Part shown: piece by piece, positions 43,025-52,312 of the stretch | How positions within the stretch are numbered: position 1 is the stretch's first letter | Layout: each line of letters begins with the position of its first letter | Origin: Ovoidimarina sp038744785 | GTDB lineage: Bacteria > Pseudomonadota > Alphaproteobacteria > Rhodobacterales > Rhodobacteraceae | Assembly (NCBI GenBank): GCA_038744785.1 | Contig: JBCDLX010000001.1 | Coordinates: forward strand, 241,344-305,343 | Length of the DNA stretch: 64,000 nucleotides | Direction of reading: 5' to 3' | Translations under genes and position numbers: made by a program | The notes under the pieces: generated by a model | What the model saw: only the letters and a program-made list of their open reading frames with translations | The model's database searches: none | What the model was told of the DNA's origin: nothing

Positions 43025-43087
43025 CCCCCTTGCCGCGCACGCGGCGCGGGCCTAAACCCTCTGGCATTCAACACAATCGGGTGCCTG

Positions 43088-43783
43088 ATGCACATCGGAC
43101 TACTTCAAACCGGCCATATGGTGGACGAAATCGTCGCCGAGATGGGCGATTACCCGGAATTCTATAGCCGCCTTCTGAACCCCGAGGGACTGCGACTGAC
43201 CGCGTGGCCCGTCGTTGATGGTGTGTTCCCGGACCATGTCCGTGACGCAGAAGGCTGGCTGATTTCAGGCTCAAGGCATGGGGCCTACGAGGACCTTGAT
43301 TGGTTGCTCCCGCTTGAGGCGTTGATCCGGGACATTTATGCCGCCGGTGTCCCGATTGTTGGGATTTGCTTTGGACATCAAATCATCGCCAAGGCGTTGG
43401 GCGGAACCGTAGAAAAGTACTCTGGTGGTTGGGCTGTTGGGCGCCACACGTACGACTGGGACGGTGAGGAGGTTGTGTTGAACGCCTGGCATCAGGACCA
43501 AATCACCGCCCTGCCGCCGGGTGCGGAAGTCGTCGCTTCGTCGCCCTTCTGTGACTACGCCGCACTCACCTACGGCGATGGCATCTTCTCGGTGCAGGCC
43601 CATCCCGAATTCGACGCCGACGCTACGAAGCTCCTCTTGGACATCCGCGCGCCAGGCGTTGTTCCTGACGACAGGATAGCGGCGGCAAGGGCAGACCTCG
43701 ATCGCCCGACCGACAACGCCCGTCTTGCCCGCGAGATCGCGGCATTCTTCAGGAAGGCGAAGTCGCATGACCAAGTGGCTTGA
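43088..43783 (+). CDS. Class I glutamine amidotransferase / gamma-glutamyl hydrolase-like protein
   Basis: 231-residue GATase1-fold hydrolase. The nucleophile elbow GICFGHQI gives Cys94, and the partners His172 and Glu174 stand in QAHPEF, a complete triad. It resembles the stand-alone GMP-synthase-like amidotransferases rather than the PuuD peptidase C26 type. Between two GS-like ligases it could hydrolyse a gamma-glutamyl intermediate or supply ammonia. It overlaps the following ligase gene by 17 bases. Confidence 0.82.
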   Translation: MHIGLLQTGHMVDEIVAEMGDYPEFYSRLLNPEGLRLTAWPVVDGVFPDHVRDAEGWLISGSRHGAYEDLDWLLPLEALIRDIYAAGVPIVGICFGHQIIAKALGGTVEKYSGGWAVGRHTYDWDGEEVVLNAWHQDQITALPPGAEVVASSPFCDYAALTYGDGIFSVQAHPEFDADATKLLLDIRAPGVVPDDRIAAARADLDRPTDNARLAREIAAFFRKAKSHDQVA

Positions 43784-45134
43784 AGACTGTCCCGAAGCGG
43801 TGCGCCACTACATCGGAAGCGGACGTCTCGACGAGGTCGAATGCATCATCTCAGACTTGCCCGGGATCGCGCGCGGCAAGGCTATGCCTGCCACGAAATT
43901 CGCGCGTCAATCGCGGTTCTTTCTTCCGAACTCTATCTTCTTTCAGACGATCACCGGCGACTGGGGTGAGGCAGCCGGCGAGGAAGGTTTTACCGAACCT
44001 GACATGATCCTACGCCCGGATCTTGGCACGACGACCGCAGCACCTTGGGCCGGGGATAAAACCCTGCAAGTGATCCACGACGCCTATGACCAAAAGGGCG
44101 AGCCCATTCCGATGGCACCACGGAATGTGCTTAGGCGGGTTTGCGCGCTTTACCGGGCAGAAGGATGGGAACCGATCGTGGCGCCCGAGATGGAGTTCTA
44201 TCTGGTTGCCCGCAACACGGACCCACGTCAGCCCGTCGAAGCGATGATGGGGCGCACAGGCCGCCCAGCCGCCGCACGGCAGGCCTATTCCATGAGCGCT
44301 GTCGATGAATACGGACCCGTGATCGACGACATCTATGATTTCGCCGAAGCGCAAGGCTTCGAAATCGACGGCATCACACAGGAAGGCGGCGCAGGACAGG
44401 TCGAGATTAACCTGCGGCACGGCGACCCGATAAAGCTTGCTGACGAGATTTTCTATTTCAAACGCCTGATCCGCGAAGCGGCGCTCCGCCACGATTGCTT
44501 TGCCACGTTCATGGCGAAACCGATTGAGGGCGAGCCAGGCTCGGCGATGCACGTCCATCACTCGGTTGCTGATCTGGACACAGGTCGAAACCTGTTCACC
44601 GGTCCGCAAGGTGGCGAGACGGATGCATTCTACAATTTCATCGGCGGACTACAGAAACATCTTCCGCAGGTCACAGCCGTTCTGGCACCTTATGTGAACA
44701 GCTATCGCCGATATGTGAAGGACCACGCCGCCCCCATCAACCTTGCGTGGGGGCGCGACAACCGTACCACCGGCCTGCGTATTCCAGTCAGCGAACCCGA
44801 GAGCCGACGGATCGAAAACCGGCTCGCAGGAATGGACTGCAATCCTTACCTTGGCATCGCGGCATCGCTGGCCTGCGGCTATCTCGGACTCAAAAACGAA
44901 GAATGGGCCGGGCCGTCGTTCAAAGGCGATGCATACGAAACCGACGATCAGGAAACGGAACTGCCAAGGTCGATGTACGATGCCTTGCAATTGTTCGGAG
45001 ACGCGACCGAGCTGCGCGCTGTGTTGGGAGAGCGGTTCTGTGAGGTCTATGAAATCGTCAAAAGAACCGAGTACGATCAGTTTCTACAGGTCATCAGCCC
45101 GTGGGAGCGGGAGCATCTGCTGCTGAACGTCTGA
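43767..45134 (+). CDS. Glutamine synthetase family ligase, likely gamma-glutamylamine-forming (copy 2)
   Basis: 455 residues from the ATG at 43767, which has AGGAAGG upstream. VECIISDLPGIARGKAMPATKF is the PuuA-type N-terminus. PEMEFYLVARNTDPRQ, GITQEGGAGQVEINLRHGDP, GSAMHVHHSVADLDTGRN and NRTTGLRIPVSEPESRRIENRLAGMDCNPYLG carry the active site. It differs clearly from copy 1, so the two are not a recent duplication. It presumably acts on another amine or together with copy 1. Its stop shares a base with the oxidoreductase start (TGATG). Confidence 0.86.
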   Translation: MTKWLEDCPEAVRHYIGSGRLDEVECIISDLPGIARGKAMPATKFARQSRFFLPNSIFFQTITGDWGEAAGEEGFTEPDMILRPDLGTTTAAPWAGDKTLQVIHDAYDQKGEPIPMAPRNVLRRVCALYRAEGWEPIVAPEMEFYLVARNTDPRQPVEAMMGRTGRPAAARQAYSMSAVDEYGPVIDDIYDFAEAQGFEIDGITQEGGAGQVEINLRHGDPIKLADEIFYFKRLIREAALRHDCFATFMAKPIEGEPGSAMHVHHSVADLDTGRNLFTGPQGGETDAFYNFIGGLQKHLPQVTAVLAPYVNSYRRYVKDHAAPINLAWGRDNRTTGLRIPVSEPESRRIENRLAGMDCNPYLGIAASLACGYLGLKNEEWAGPSFKGDAYETDDQETELPRSMYDALQLFGDATELRAVLGERFCEVYEIVKRTEYDQFLQVISPWEREHLLLNV

Positions 45135-46435
45135 TGGACACGTTGTATCGCAATGATGTTCGCGGCACGTTTCCGTCATCCTGGTATGCCGCAAGCGTGG
45201 ATGTCCCGGCGCTGCGCCCAAATCTGGACAGTGATGTACGGGCCGATGTTTGCGTGATTGGGGCCGGGTTTACGGGACTTTCTGCGGCGCTGGCGCTGGC
45301 ATCGCGCGGCTACACCACCGTTGTGCTTGACGCCCACCGGGCCGGTTTCGGCGCATCGGGACGCAACGGCGGGCAAGTCGGATCGGGATACAACAAGTCA
45401 CAACGCTGGCTGGAAGCAGAGTTGGGGGGAACTGCGGCCCGTGCACTTTGGGACATGGCCGAAGCTGCGAAGGTACAACTGCGCGATCATGTGGCACGTT
45501 TCGCGCCGGAGGCACGCTTTCGGGCTGGTGTTGCGCATGGCGCGTACTCGGCTTCCGAGGCACGCATGCTGGCCGAAGAGGCCGAGTTTCTTGCCAAGAC
45601 CTATAATTACGATCAGTCAGAGCCCCTTAACCGCAGCGACATGCAAGATCTTGTGAAATCTCCGCTGTACCAGGGTGGACTGATCGACAGAGGCGCGGGG
45701 CACATTCATCCCTTGCGGCACGCACTTGGGCTTGCGTCCGCCGCCGAGGCCGCAGGCACCCGAATTTACGAGATGACCGAGGCGACCAGAGTGCAAGATG
45801 GCTCGCCCTGCAAAGTAGCTACTCCCGCTGGCACGGTGACGGCAGATCACGTGATTTTCGCTGGGAACGGCTACCTCCCCGATCTTGAGGTGCAGGTGAC
45901 CTCACGCGTCATGCCGATCAACAGTTTCATCGCTGCGACCGAGCCGCTTGATGACCCTCGGGCCGTACTGGCCGAAGATATCGCGGCCGCCGACTCGAAA
46001 TTTGTCGTGAACTACTACCGTATGTCCGAGGATGGCAGATTTCTGTTCGGAGGGCGCGAAAGCTACGGGCTTGGCTTTCCGACAGACATACAAACCGCGC
46101 TGATCCGCCGGATGCACAGGCTCTTTCCGCAGCTTCGGGGCGTTGGCATCAGCCATGTATGGGGCGGCACGCTTGGGATCACGATGACCCGGCTTCCGCT
46201 GGTCGCACGCTTCGGTCAAAACACTCTGAACGCCAGTGGCTTTTCGGGGCATGGGGTGGCGCTTTCCGGATTTGCCGGAACCGTTATGGCCGAGGCGATC
46301 GCAGGTCAGTCAGAGCGGTTCGACATACTGTCGAAACTTCCGATCCCGACCTTCCCAGGCGGCAAAGCTGTGCGGGCACCGTTGCTGACGCTTGCGATGA
46401 CCTGGTACTCGATGCGCGACCGTCTGGGCCTTTAG
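45134..46435 (+). CDS. FAD-dependent oxidoreductase, PuuB/OrdL-like
   Basis: 433-residue DAO-family flavoprotein. The N-terminal FAD motif is VCVIGAGFTGLSAALALASRGY, and the family GASGRNGGQVGSGYNKSQRW segment follows. The C-terminus has GGTLGITMTRLPLVARFGQNTLNASGFSGHGVALSGFAGTVMAEAIAGQ. PuuB relatives oxidise gamma-glutamylated amines to aldehydes; this fits the ligases upstream. Starts at the ATG 45134, coupled to the ligase by one base. Confidence 0.9.
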   Translation: MDTLYRNDVRGTFPSSWYAASVDVPALRPNLDSDVRADVCVIGAGFTGLSAALALASRGYTTVVLDAHRAGFGASGRNGGQVGSGYNKSQRWLEAELGGTAARALWDMAEAAKVQLRDHVARFAPEARFRAGVAHGAYSASEARMLAEEAEFLAKTYNYDQSEPLNRSDMQDLVKSPLYQGGLIDRGAGHIHPLRHALGLASAAEAAGTRIYEMTEATRVQDGSPCKVATPAGTVTADHVIFAGNGYLPDLEVQVTSRVMPINSFIAATEPLDDPRAVLAEDIAAADSKFVVNYYRMSEDGRFLFGGRESYGLGFPTDIQTALIRRMHRLFPQLRGVGISHVWGGTLGITMTRLPLVARFGQNTLNASGFSGHGVALSGFAGTVMAEAIAGQSERFDILSKLPIPTFPGGKAVRAPLLTLAMTWYSMRDRLGL

Positions 46436-46445
46436 GGCCTGCACA

Positions 46446-46766
46446 TCAAATGTGTCGGCACTGACCGTCCATGGCTGTGGCCGTGCCCGACTTGACCCAG
46501 CTGAAGCTCAGCCTTGAGCTTACCCGCAGATCGCCGCCATCCTCCCCGGAAACGCGACACAGCCGTTCGCCCCCAGTTGATCCGGATGTGCCAGGGCGAC
46601 CATCAACGACACAAGTTCCGTTTCCTAAGAACGCGGCCTCGAACGTTGCCGTTGCGGAATCGGTGCACCTGAGTGCTCCGCTTGTTCCGCCCCCTCCGCT
46701 TAGCGACCCGGCCGTGGCGGCAAGCGGCATAGCAGCAATCGCGACAATCAAAGCGAAACGGATCAT
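46446..46766 (-). CDS. Small secreted hypothetical protein
   Basis: 106 residues from the ATG at 46766, chosen because GGAGGT lies seven bases upstream; a GTG three codons earlier is possible. A signal peptide (MIRFALIVAIAAMPLAATAG) precedes SLSGGGGTSGALRCTDSATATFEAAFLGNGTCVVDGRPG. Cys residues near 35, 54, 71 and 103 could form two disulfides. It ends convergently 10 bases from the oxidoreductase gene. No family recognised. Confidence 0.6.
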   Translation of the reverse strand: MIRFALIVAIAAMPLAATAGSLSGGGGTSGALRCTDSATATFEAAFLGNGTCVVDGRPGTSGSTGGERLCRVSGEDGGDLRVSSRLSFSWVKSGTATAMDGQCRHI

Positions 46767-46820
46767 TTGAGGCACCTCCGAGTGTTGCGGCCAGCATGAC
46801 CCATTGTCCGACGGCGTTCA

Positions 46821-46850
46821 AAGAAAAAGGCGCCCCGAAAGGCGCCCTTT
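46821..46850 (-). terminator. Rho-independent terminator after the DegP-type gene
   Basis: In the minus direction GGCGCC-TTTCGG-GGCGCC is followed by TTTTTCTTT, a stem with a U-tract, 23 bases after the protease stop. On the plus strand the stem is also followed by CTTTG, so it may be partly bidirectional. Confidence 0.75.
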
Positions 46851-46872
46851 GTTAACCTGTGCCGGAACAGCC

Positions 46873-48345
46873 CTATCCCTCTTCAAGGGACAAGGCCACA
46901 AACCGTGGATCGCCGCCACGGCGCACAAGCAGCAGCAGTGATTTACGGCCTGCTTCACGGGCTGCTTCGATCCGGTCTTCGAGATCGGAAATTGAGCCGA
47001 CAGCTTCTTGACCGGCCTCGGTTATGACATCGCCGGCACGTAGACCTTTCTCAAAGGCCTCGCTGTCCTCCGCAACATCCTCGACCACCAGACCTTCCGA
47101 CCCTTCGCCCAGACCAAGCTGCTCACGCAGTTCGTCGGTCATGGTCGAGATCGAAAGGCCCATGATTTCCTTTTGCTCTGGCGTTTCGTCAGCTGGCGCT
47201 GAAGCGGGAATAGCCGCCTCCGCTTCTTCGCGACGGCCGAGGGTGACCATGACGGTCTGGGTTTCGCCATCGCGCCAAATTACGACGCGCACCGCTTTGC
47301 CCACCTCGGTGTTGCCAACGCGGCGTACAAGTTCCCGTGTGTCTGCGACATCTGCTCCGTCGAAGGACAGGATCACATCGCCCTGCTCCAGCCCCGCATC
47401 CATTGCCGGACCTTCTGGCACGTCGGTGACCAAAGCACCGGCCGTCGCCTCCAGACCAATCGCTTCGGCGACATCGTCGGAGACATCCTGAATGCGCACA
47501 CCCAGCCAGCCGCGGCGCGTCTCGCCGAACTCCTGAAGCTGATTGATCACATTGGTGGCCACGCGGCTCGACATGGCAAATCCAATCCCAATCGAGCCCC
47601 CATTGGGCGACAGGATCGCGGTGTTCACCCCGATCACTTCGCCACGCAGGTTAAACAGCGGCCCGCCCGAGTTGCCACGGTTGATGGCCGCATCGGTTTG
47701 AATGTAGTCATCATAGCTGCCCGAAAGAGCGCGACCCCGCGCAGACACAATGCCCGCGGATACAGAAAACCCCTGACCAAGTGGATTGCCCATGGCCATC
47801 ACCCAATCGCCCACGCGCGCATCGTCTGAGTTACCCCATGGCACAAATGACAAAGGCTCCTCAGCTTGGACTTTCAATAGCGCAAGATCCGTGTTGGGAT
47901 CGGTCCCGACAATCTCGGCTTGAAGTTCAAAGCCCTCAAAGAACTCGATTAGTATTTCGTCGGCGCCTTGGATCACGTGATTGTTTGTAACGATGTAGCC
48001 ATCTTCGGAGATCACGAAACCCGATCCCAGTGCCTGGCTGCGGCGCGGGCGCCGCTGTCCATCTTCATTCCGATCAAGGAAGTCGCGGAAGAAGTCTTCG
48101 AAAGGCGAGCCTTCAGGGACGATCGGTTGCGGACCGCCAGTTGCACCCGCGACTGTGGTCGAGGTGGTTATGTTCACGACCGAAGGGCTGACCGTCTCGG
48201 CAAGATCAGCAAATGTGTTTGGTCGGGCCTGCGCGTGTGCGGTGATGGTCTGCGCGACCAATAATGCCGCGCCCAGGACCAACGCCCAAAGGACAAAGGC
48301 GGGATGCGGCATTGCGCGTGTAGCTGCGATTGCCTGTGCGTTCAC
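46873..48345 (-). CDS. Periplasmic serine protease of the DegP/HtrA (MucD) family
   Basis: 490 residues from the GTG at 48345, which is preceded by GGGAGA. The signal peptide ends at AQTITAHAQA. The chymotrypsin-like domain has the triad His in VTNNHVIQ (about 122), Asp in DPNTDLALLK (about 150) and Ser in INRGNSGGPLF (about 226). Two PDZ domains follow (GWLGVRIQDVSDDVAEAIG... and LRAGDVITEAGQEAVGSI). It degrades or refolds damaged envelope proteins. The frame stays open upstream to 48459, but the added residues do not resemble a signal peptide. It heads the protease-hfl group. Confidence 0.9.
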   Translation of the reverse strand: MNAQAIAATRAMPHPAFVLWALVLGAALLVAQTITAHAQARPNTFADLAETVSPSVVNITTSTTVAGATGGPQPIVPEGSPFEDFFRDFLDRNEDGQRRPRRSQALGSGFVISEDGYIVTNNHVIQGADEILIEFFEGFELQAEIVGTDPNTDLALLKVQAEEPLSFVPWGNSDDARVGDWVMAMGNPLGQGFSVSAGIVSARGRALSGSYDDYIQTDAAINRGNSGGPLFNLRGEVIGVNTAILSPNGGSIGIGFAMSSRVATNVINQLQEFGETRRGWLGVRIQDVSDDVAEAIGLEATAGALVTDVPEGPAMDAGLEQGDVILSFDGADVADTRELVRRVGNTEVGKAVRVVIWRDGETQTVMVTLGRREEAEAAIPASAPADETPEQKEIMGLSISTMTDELREQLGLGEGSEGLVVEDVAEDSEAFEKGLRAGDVITEAGQEAVGSISDLEDRIEAAREAGRKSLLLLVRRGGDPRFVALSLEEG

Positions 48346-48410
48346 AATAGTCTCCCATTTTGGCGGTGCGCTGGCCGCAATAGCCAGCCCTGCGCCGCGC
48401 TTCAGTGTTC

Positions 48411-48438
48411 TAGATAGACTGGTCGCACGCCAACGCAA
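48411..48438 (-). promoter_or_regulatory. Possible promoter of the DegP-type gene
   Basis: TTGCGT and TATCTA separated by 16 bases in the minus direction, about 65 bases before the GTG start. A reasonable housekeeping-type promoter; no heat-shock consensus is evident. Confidence 0.35.
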
Positions 48439-48576
48439 CGGTTCTTCGTTCCGGGTCACCCGGCCGTGAAAAATCGAAACACTGTCGTTTGCCTTTCATC
48501 CTGTCCTTAGCACCCGATAAAGAAAGCACGTTCCTTCGCTGGATCCCACGATCCTTTCCGCGAGCCGACCGACAAC

Positions 48577-48771
48577 TCAGACGCCCAGCGCGCGGGCCAT
48601 CCAGATCAACGCGACGCCGATCGCGACCGCCAACAGTCCGATCAGGCGCCGGGTCTCGGGCGGCAGACTTTTCAGAAGATCAAGCGCCTCTTCAAGACGC
48701 GATGGGGCCAGTGCGAACACCAGCCCCTCGATCACTAGGACAAGGCCTGCCCCTAGAAAGATCCAACCCAT
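48577..48771 (-). CDS. DUF2065 family membrane protein
   Basis: 64 residues with two hydrophobic segments (MGWIFLGAGLVLVIEGLVFALAP and IGLLAVAIGVALIWMARALGV) joined by the conserved LPPETRRLIGL, the DUF2065 hallmark. The ATG shares one base with the hflC stop (TAATG). This family regularly follows hflC in alphaproteobacteria and may assist the HflKC-FtsH complex, but its role is not known. Confidence 0.88.
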   Translation of the reverse strand: MGWIFLGAGLVLVIEGLVFALAPSRLEEALDLLKSLPPETRRLIGLLAVAIGVALIWMARALGV

Positions 48772-49724
48772 TACTGGCTGAGAGTCTCGTCGCCGTCGCT
48801 GGTTTCAGAAGACGGGGCCGCAGGCGCAATGCCACTGTCTGCACCCAAAAGCGATTCTCCCGGACCATCAAAAAATTCGAAGAACTCACTGTCTGGCGTA
48901 ATGACGAGAGACGTGTTGCTCCCTTCGAGCGCGCGCTCGTAAGCAGCCATCGAGCGATAGAACTCGAAGAAGTTCGGATTGGCACCAAAGGCGGACGCGA
49001 AAATGTTGTTACGCTCGGCGTCAGCCTCACCGCGGACGATCTCGCTTTCCCGCCGCGCTTCCGAGACCAGTTCGACAACGGTCCTGTCGGCCTGAGCGCG
49101 GACCCTTTGCGCAGCCTCTTCACCGCGCGCGATCTCGTCTGCCGCTTCTCGTTCCCGCTCTGCGCGCATCCGGGCGAACGTTGCGTCAAGGTTTTGGTCA
49201 GGCAAGTTCGTTTGCTTCAGGCGAACATCGACAACCTCAATGCCCAGCGCCTGCGCGCGAAGTTGTGAAAGTGTGCGAATGCGTACCATCAAAGCCGCGC
49301 GATCTTCCGAAAGGATCGTGTTCGACGTCACGCCTTCGGAGCCCAAAACAGCCCGCGTCTGGGTGGTCAGGATCGACGCCAATCGGTCTTCTGCCGACCG
49401 GATACCGCCAACGCCGACCGCTTGGCGAAACTGAACCACATCAGAAATTCGGTAGCGTGCAAACGCGTCGACCACGAGACGCCGGTCATCCGACGGCGTA
49501 ACCTCGATCGGTGGTGTGTCAAGCGACAGAATTCGGGCATCGTAGCGCACGACTTCCTGGATCACAGGGATCTTGAAGCCAAGCCCCGGATCTTCCTTGA
49601 CCTGTTTGATCTGCCCGAATTGCAGAACCAACACCTTCTCGCGTTCGTCAACGATGAAAAGCGACGACAGGACGATGGCGAACAGCACCACCAGTGCGGG
49701 GATCAGATAGGTGACCTTGCGCAT
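48771..49724 (-). CDS. hflC: FtsH protease modulator HflC
   Basis: 317-residue SPFH/prohibitin-like protein. One N-terminal membrane anchor (VTYLIPALVVLFAIVLSSLFIV), then the band-7 domain starting VDEREKVLVLQFGQIKQV, and a helical region with MRAEREREAADEIARGEEAAQRVRAQADR. An acidic tail ends the protein. With HflK it forms a periplasmic cage around FtsH. Coupled to hflK by a one-base gap. Confidence 0.94.
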   Translation of the reverse strand: MRKVTYLIPALVVLFAIVLSSLFIVDEREKVLVLQFGQIKQVKEDPGLGFKIPVIQEVVRYDARILSLDTPPIEVTPSDDRRLVVDAFARYRISDVVQFRQAVGVGGIRSAEDRLASILTTQTRAVLGSEGVTSNTILSEDRAALMVRIRTLSQLRAQALGIEVVDVRLKQTNLPDQNLDATFARMRAEREREAADEIARGEEAAQRVRAQADRTVVELVSEARRESEIVRGEADAERNNIFASAFGANPNFFEFYRSMAAYERALEGSNTSLVITPDSEFFEFFDGPGESLLGADSGIAPAAPSSETSDGDETLSQ

Positions 49725-49725
49725 A

Positions 49726-50880
49726 TCAGTTTCCTTCCGTCACAGCGGCACCACGGCGCAGTTCGTTCAGCGGCAGATAGGGAACAACGCCCGATCCGCT
49801 ACCTCCTGAGTTTTCGTCCAACAGGATTTTATCCGCACCGCCCAGCACGCGCTCCAATGTTTCCAGATACAAGCGCTTTCGCGTGACTTCAGGCGCGGCT
49901 TCATACTCGGTTAAAACCGCCAAGAAGCGAGAGGCTTCACCCTGCGCCTCGTTCACAACCTGCGCACGGTACCCTTCCGCTTCTTCCAAAACCTGCGCCG
50001 CTTCACCGCGCGCGCCCGCGAGTACACGGTTGGCATAGGCGTCGGCCTGGCGTTGCAAACGGTCGCGTTCTTGTTCGGCGGCCTGCACCTCTCGGAAGGC
50101 ATCGATCACTTGCTGGGGCGGGTCGGCGCGGTCAAGGTTAACGCGGACGATGTTGATGCCCGAATCGTAGCCATCAAGCGTCGTTTGGATCAGCTCAAAG
50201 GCGTTTTGTTCGATCAGGCCGCGATCCCGGTTCAAGATCGGCGCAAGCTCGGATTGCGCGATGATCTCGCGCATTGCCGATTCCGAAACAGCCCGAACGG
50301 TTTGCGGGCCATCACGCAGGTTGAACAGGTACTTCGCAGGGTCGTTGATGTTCCAGACCACCTGAAAGTCGATGTCGACGATGTTTTCGTCGGTTGTCAG
50401 CATAAGCCCGTCACCGCCCCGGCCGGACCGCGACACGCCGATGTCTTCATTCTGTTCGCGCGTTACCGGCAGAACCTCGTAGGTTACAAGCGGCCAAGGC
50501 GCAAAGTTCAGCCCAGGATTGCCGATCGCGCTGAACTCGCCAAGGAAAAGCTCCACCGACTGCTCTTCGGGTCGGACCGTGTAGAATGACGAAAAAGCCC
50601 ATATACCGACGGCTGCGATCGCACCAAAGATGAAAGCGCCACGCGGGATACCTTGCCCGCCCTCGCCGCCCCCGGCACCGTTCGGACGCTGGCCGCCGCC
50701 GCGCCCGCCCATCAGCACCTTTAGCTGTTCCTGGCCTTTTTTGACGATTTCGTCGATCTCGGGGATCTGAGGTCCGTCGTTTCCGGGCCGACGTGGGCCT
50801 CCGCCGCGGCCATCATCGCCGCCTCCGCCACCGCCGCCTCGGGGGCCACCGCCCCAGGGTCCGCCATTATTTCCGGCCAT
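49726..50880 (-). CDS. hflK: FtsH protease modulator HflK
   Basis: 384-residue SPFH protein. A Gly/Arg-rich cytoplasmic N-terminus (about 1-75) precedes one membrane segment (FIFGAIAAVGIWAFSSFYTV, about 85-105). The band-7 domain begins RPEEQSVELFLGEFSAIGNPGLNFAPWPL. The helical C-terminal part has AAEQERDRLQRQADAYANRVLAGARGEA. First gene of hflK-hflC-DUF2065. Confidence 0.94.
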   Translation of the reverse strand: MAGNNGGPWGGGPRGGGGGGGDDGRGGGPRRPGNDGPQIPEIDEIVKKGQEQLKVLMGGRGGGQRPNGAGGGEGGQGIPRGAFIFGAIAAVGIWAFSSFYTVRPEEQSVELFLGEFSAIGNPGLNFAPWPLVTYEVLPVTREQNEDIGVSRSGRGGDGLMLTTDENIVDIDFQVVWNINDPAKYLFNLRDGPQTVRAVSESAMREIIAQSELAPILNRDRGLIEQNAFELIQTTLDGYDSGINIVRVNLDRADPPQQVIDAFREVQAAEQERDRLQRQADAYANRVLAGARGEAAQVLEEAEGYRAQVVNEAQGEASRFLAVLTEYEAAPEVTRKRLYLETLERVLGGADKILLDENSGGSGSGVVPYLPLNELRRGAAVTEGN

Positions 50881-50949
50881 CTAGGTCTCTTTCCGTTAAT
50901 TCGGTCCGTTGTTCGCTTGGTGTCATACCTGTGTGCAAAACTGCATATT

Positions 50950-52308
50950 TCAAGCCGTTCTGACCGGTTTGCGCATTGTCACAAGCTCCTCGGAAATGGT
51001 CGGGTGAACCGCCACCGTCCGATCAAAGTCTTCCTTCGTCGCGCCCATCTTTACAGCGACACCTGCAAGCTGGATCAGCTCTCCGGCATTCGGCGCGACG
51101 ATATGGCATCCCAGAACACGGCGCGAGTCCTGATCGACAATAAGCTTGAACATCACGCGATCCGTTTTCCCGATGAATGCCGTCTGCATCGGCCGAAACG
51201 AGGTACAGTACACCTCGATCCTGTATTCGTCGCGCGCTTGTTCTTCGGTCATCCCGACCGACCCGTATTCGGGCTGGGTAAATATCGCCGATGGCACAAG
51301 ATCGTGATCGGCCCGTCGCTTTTGACCGCCAAAGACCGTGTCAGCAAAGGCGTGGCCTTCCCGGATCGCGACCGGCGTCAGATTGATCCGGCTGGTAACA
51401 TCGCCCGCCGCAAAGATCGTATCGACGTTTGTCTGCGACCACTTATCAACCTTAACCTCCCCCCAGCGGCCAAGTTCGACGCCCGCGTCCTCTAGTCCGA
51501 GACCCTTGGTATTGGGCGCGCGACCGGTAGCGAAGAGAACCTGATCGAACTCGTACTCGTGCCCATTCGCGGCCTTGACCCAGATCCCGCCTTTGCGCCG
51601 CTCCATATCGATGATCGTCGTCCCAAGATGCAGGTCTACACCCTGATCCCGCATCGCTTCGGCCAAAAGACCCCGCGCTTCCTCGTCGAAGCCGCGCAGG
51701 ATCTGCGCGCCCCGGTAGAACTGCGTGACTGTCGTGCCGAGACCGTTGAAGATGCAGGCAAACTCGCAGGCGATATATCCGCCGCCCACGACCAGAAGAC
51801 GCTTCGGCACCTCTTCAAGGTGAAAGATCTCGTTTGACGAGATCCCAAATTCCGCGGCGCGATCGTCCGGAAATTCGGGCCGTCCACCGGTCGCGACAAG
51901 GATCGTTTTCGCGCTTAGCTCCCGTCCGTCGGCCAGCTTGATCGTGTTTGGACCGCCCACAGTGGCGCGCATATCGAAAATTTCGACATCCGCTTTTTCA
52001 AGGTTGGTCCGATAGATGTTCTCCAGCCGGTCAAGCTCGCCGTGAAGGTGGTCACGAAACGAAATCCAGTCGTGGGTGCCGACGCTGACATCCCAGCCAT
52101 ACGCCTTGGCGTTTTCGATCTCTCGGCTGTAGCCAGAGGCAAAAACCATGAACTTCTTCGGCACGCAGCCCCGGATCACACAAGTCCCGCCCATCCGGCT
52201 CTCTTCCGCGATACCGACCTTGGCGCCATGTTCTGCACTTGCGATCCGGGCTGCCCGTACCCCGCCCGAACCGCCACCGATCACAAAAAGATCGAAATCG
52301 TAGCTCAT
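50950..52308 (-). CDS. gor: Glutathione-disulfide reductase
   Basis: 452-residue FAD/NADPH oxidoreductase reducing oxidised glutathione. FAD motif LFVIGGGSGGVRAARIA; redox-active cysteines in GGTCVIRGCVPKK (Cys43/Cys48); the NADPH domain has VVGGGYIACEFACIFNGLG. The C-terminal partner region VAVHPTISEELVTMR carries the catalytic His. CVIRGC, not CVNVGC, is the variant found in plant- and alphaproteobacterial-type enzymes. Starts four bases after the rpiA stop; the two genes form an operon. Confidence 0.92.
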   Translation of the reverse strand: MSYDFDLFVIGGGSGGVRAARIASAEHGAKVGIAEESRMGGTCVIRGCVPKKFMVFASGYSREIENAKAYGWDVSVGTHDWISFRDHLHGELDRLENIYRTNLEKADVEIFDMRATVGGPNTIKLADGRELSAKTILVATGGRPEFPDDRAAEFGISSNEIFHLEEVPKRLLVVGGGYIACEFACIFNGLGTTVTQFYRGAQILRGFDEEARGLLAEAMRDQGVDLHLGTTIIDMERRKGGIWVKAANGHEYEFDQVLFATGRAPNTKGLGLEDAGVELGRWGEVKVDKWSQTNVDTIFAAGDVTSRINLTPVAIREGHAFADTVFGGQKRRADHDLVPSAIFTQPEYGSVGMTEEQARDEYRIEVYCTSFRPMQTAFIGKTDRVMFKLIVDQDSRRVLGCHIVAPNAGELIQLAGVAVKMGATKEDFDRTVAVHPTISEELVTMRKPVRTA

Positions 52309-52312
52309 CTGC

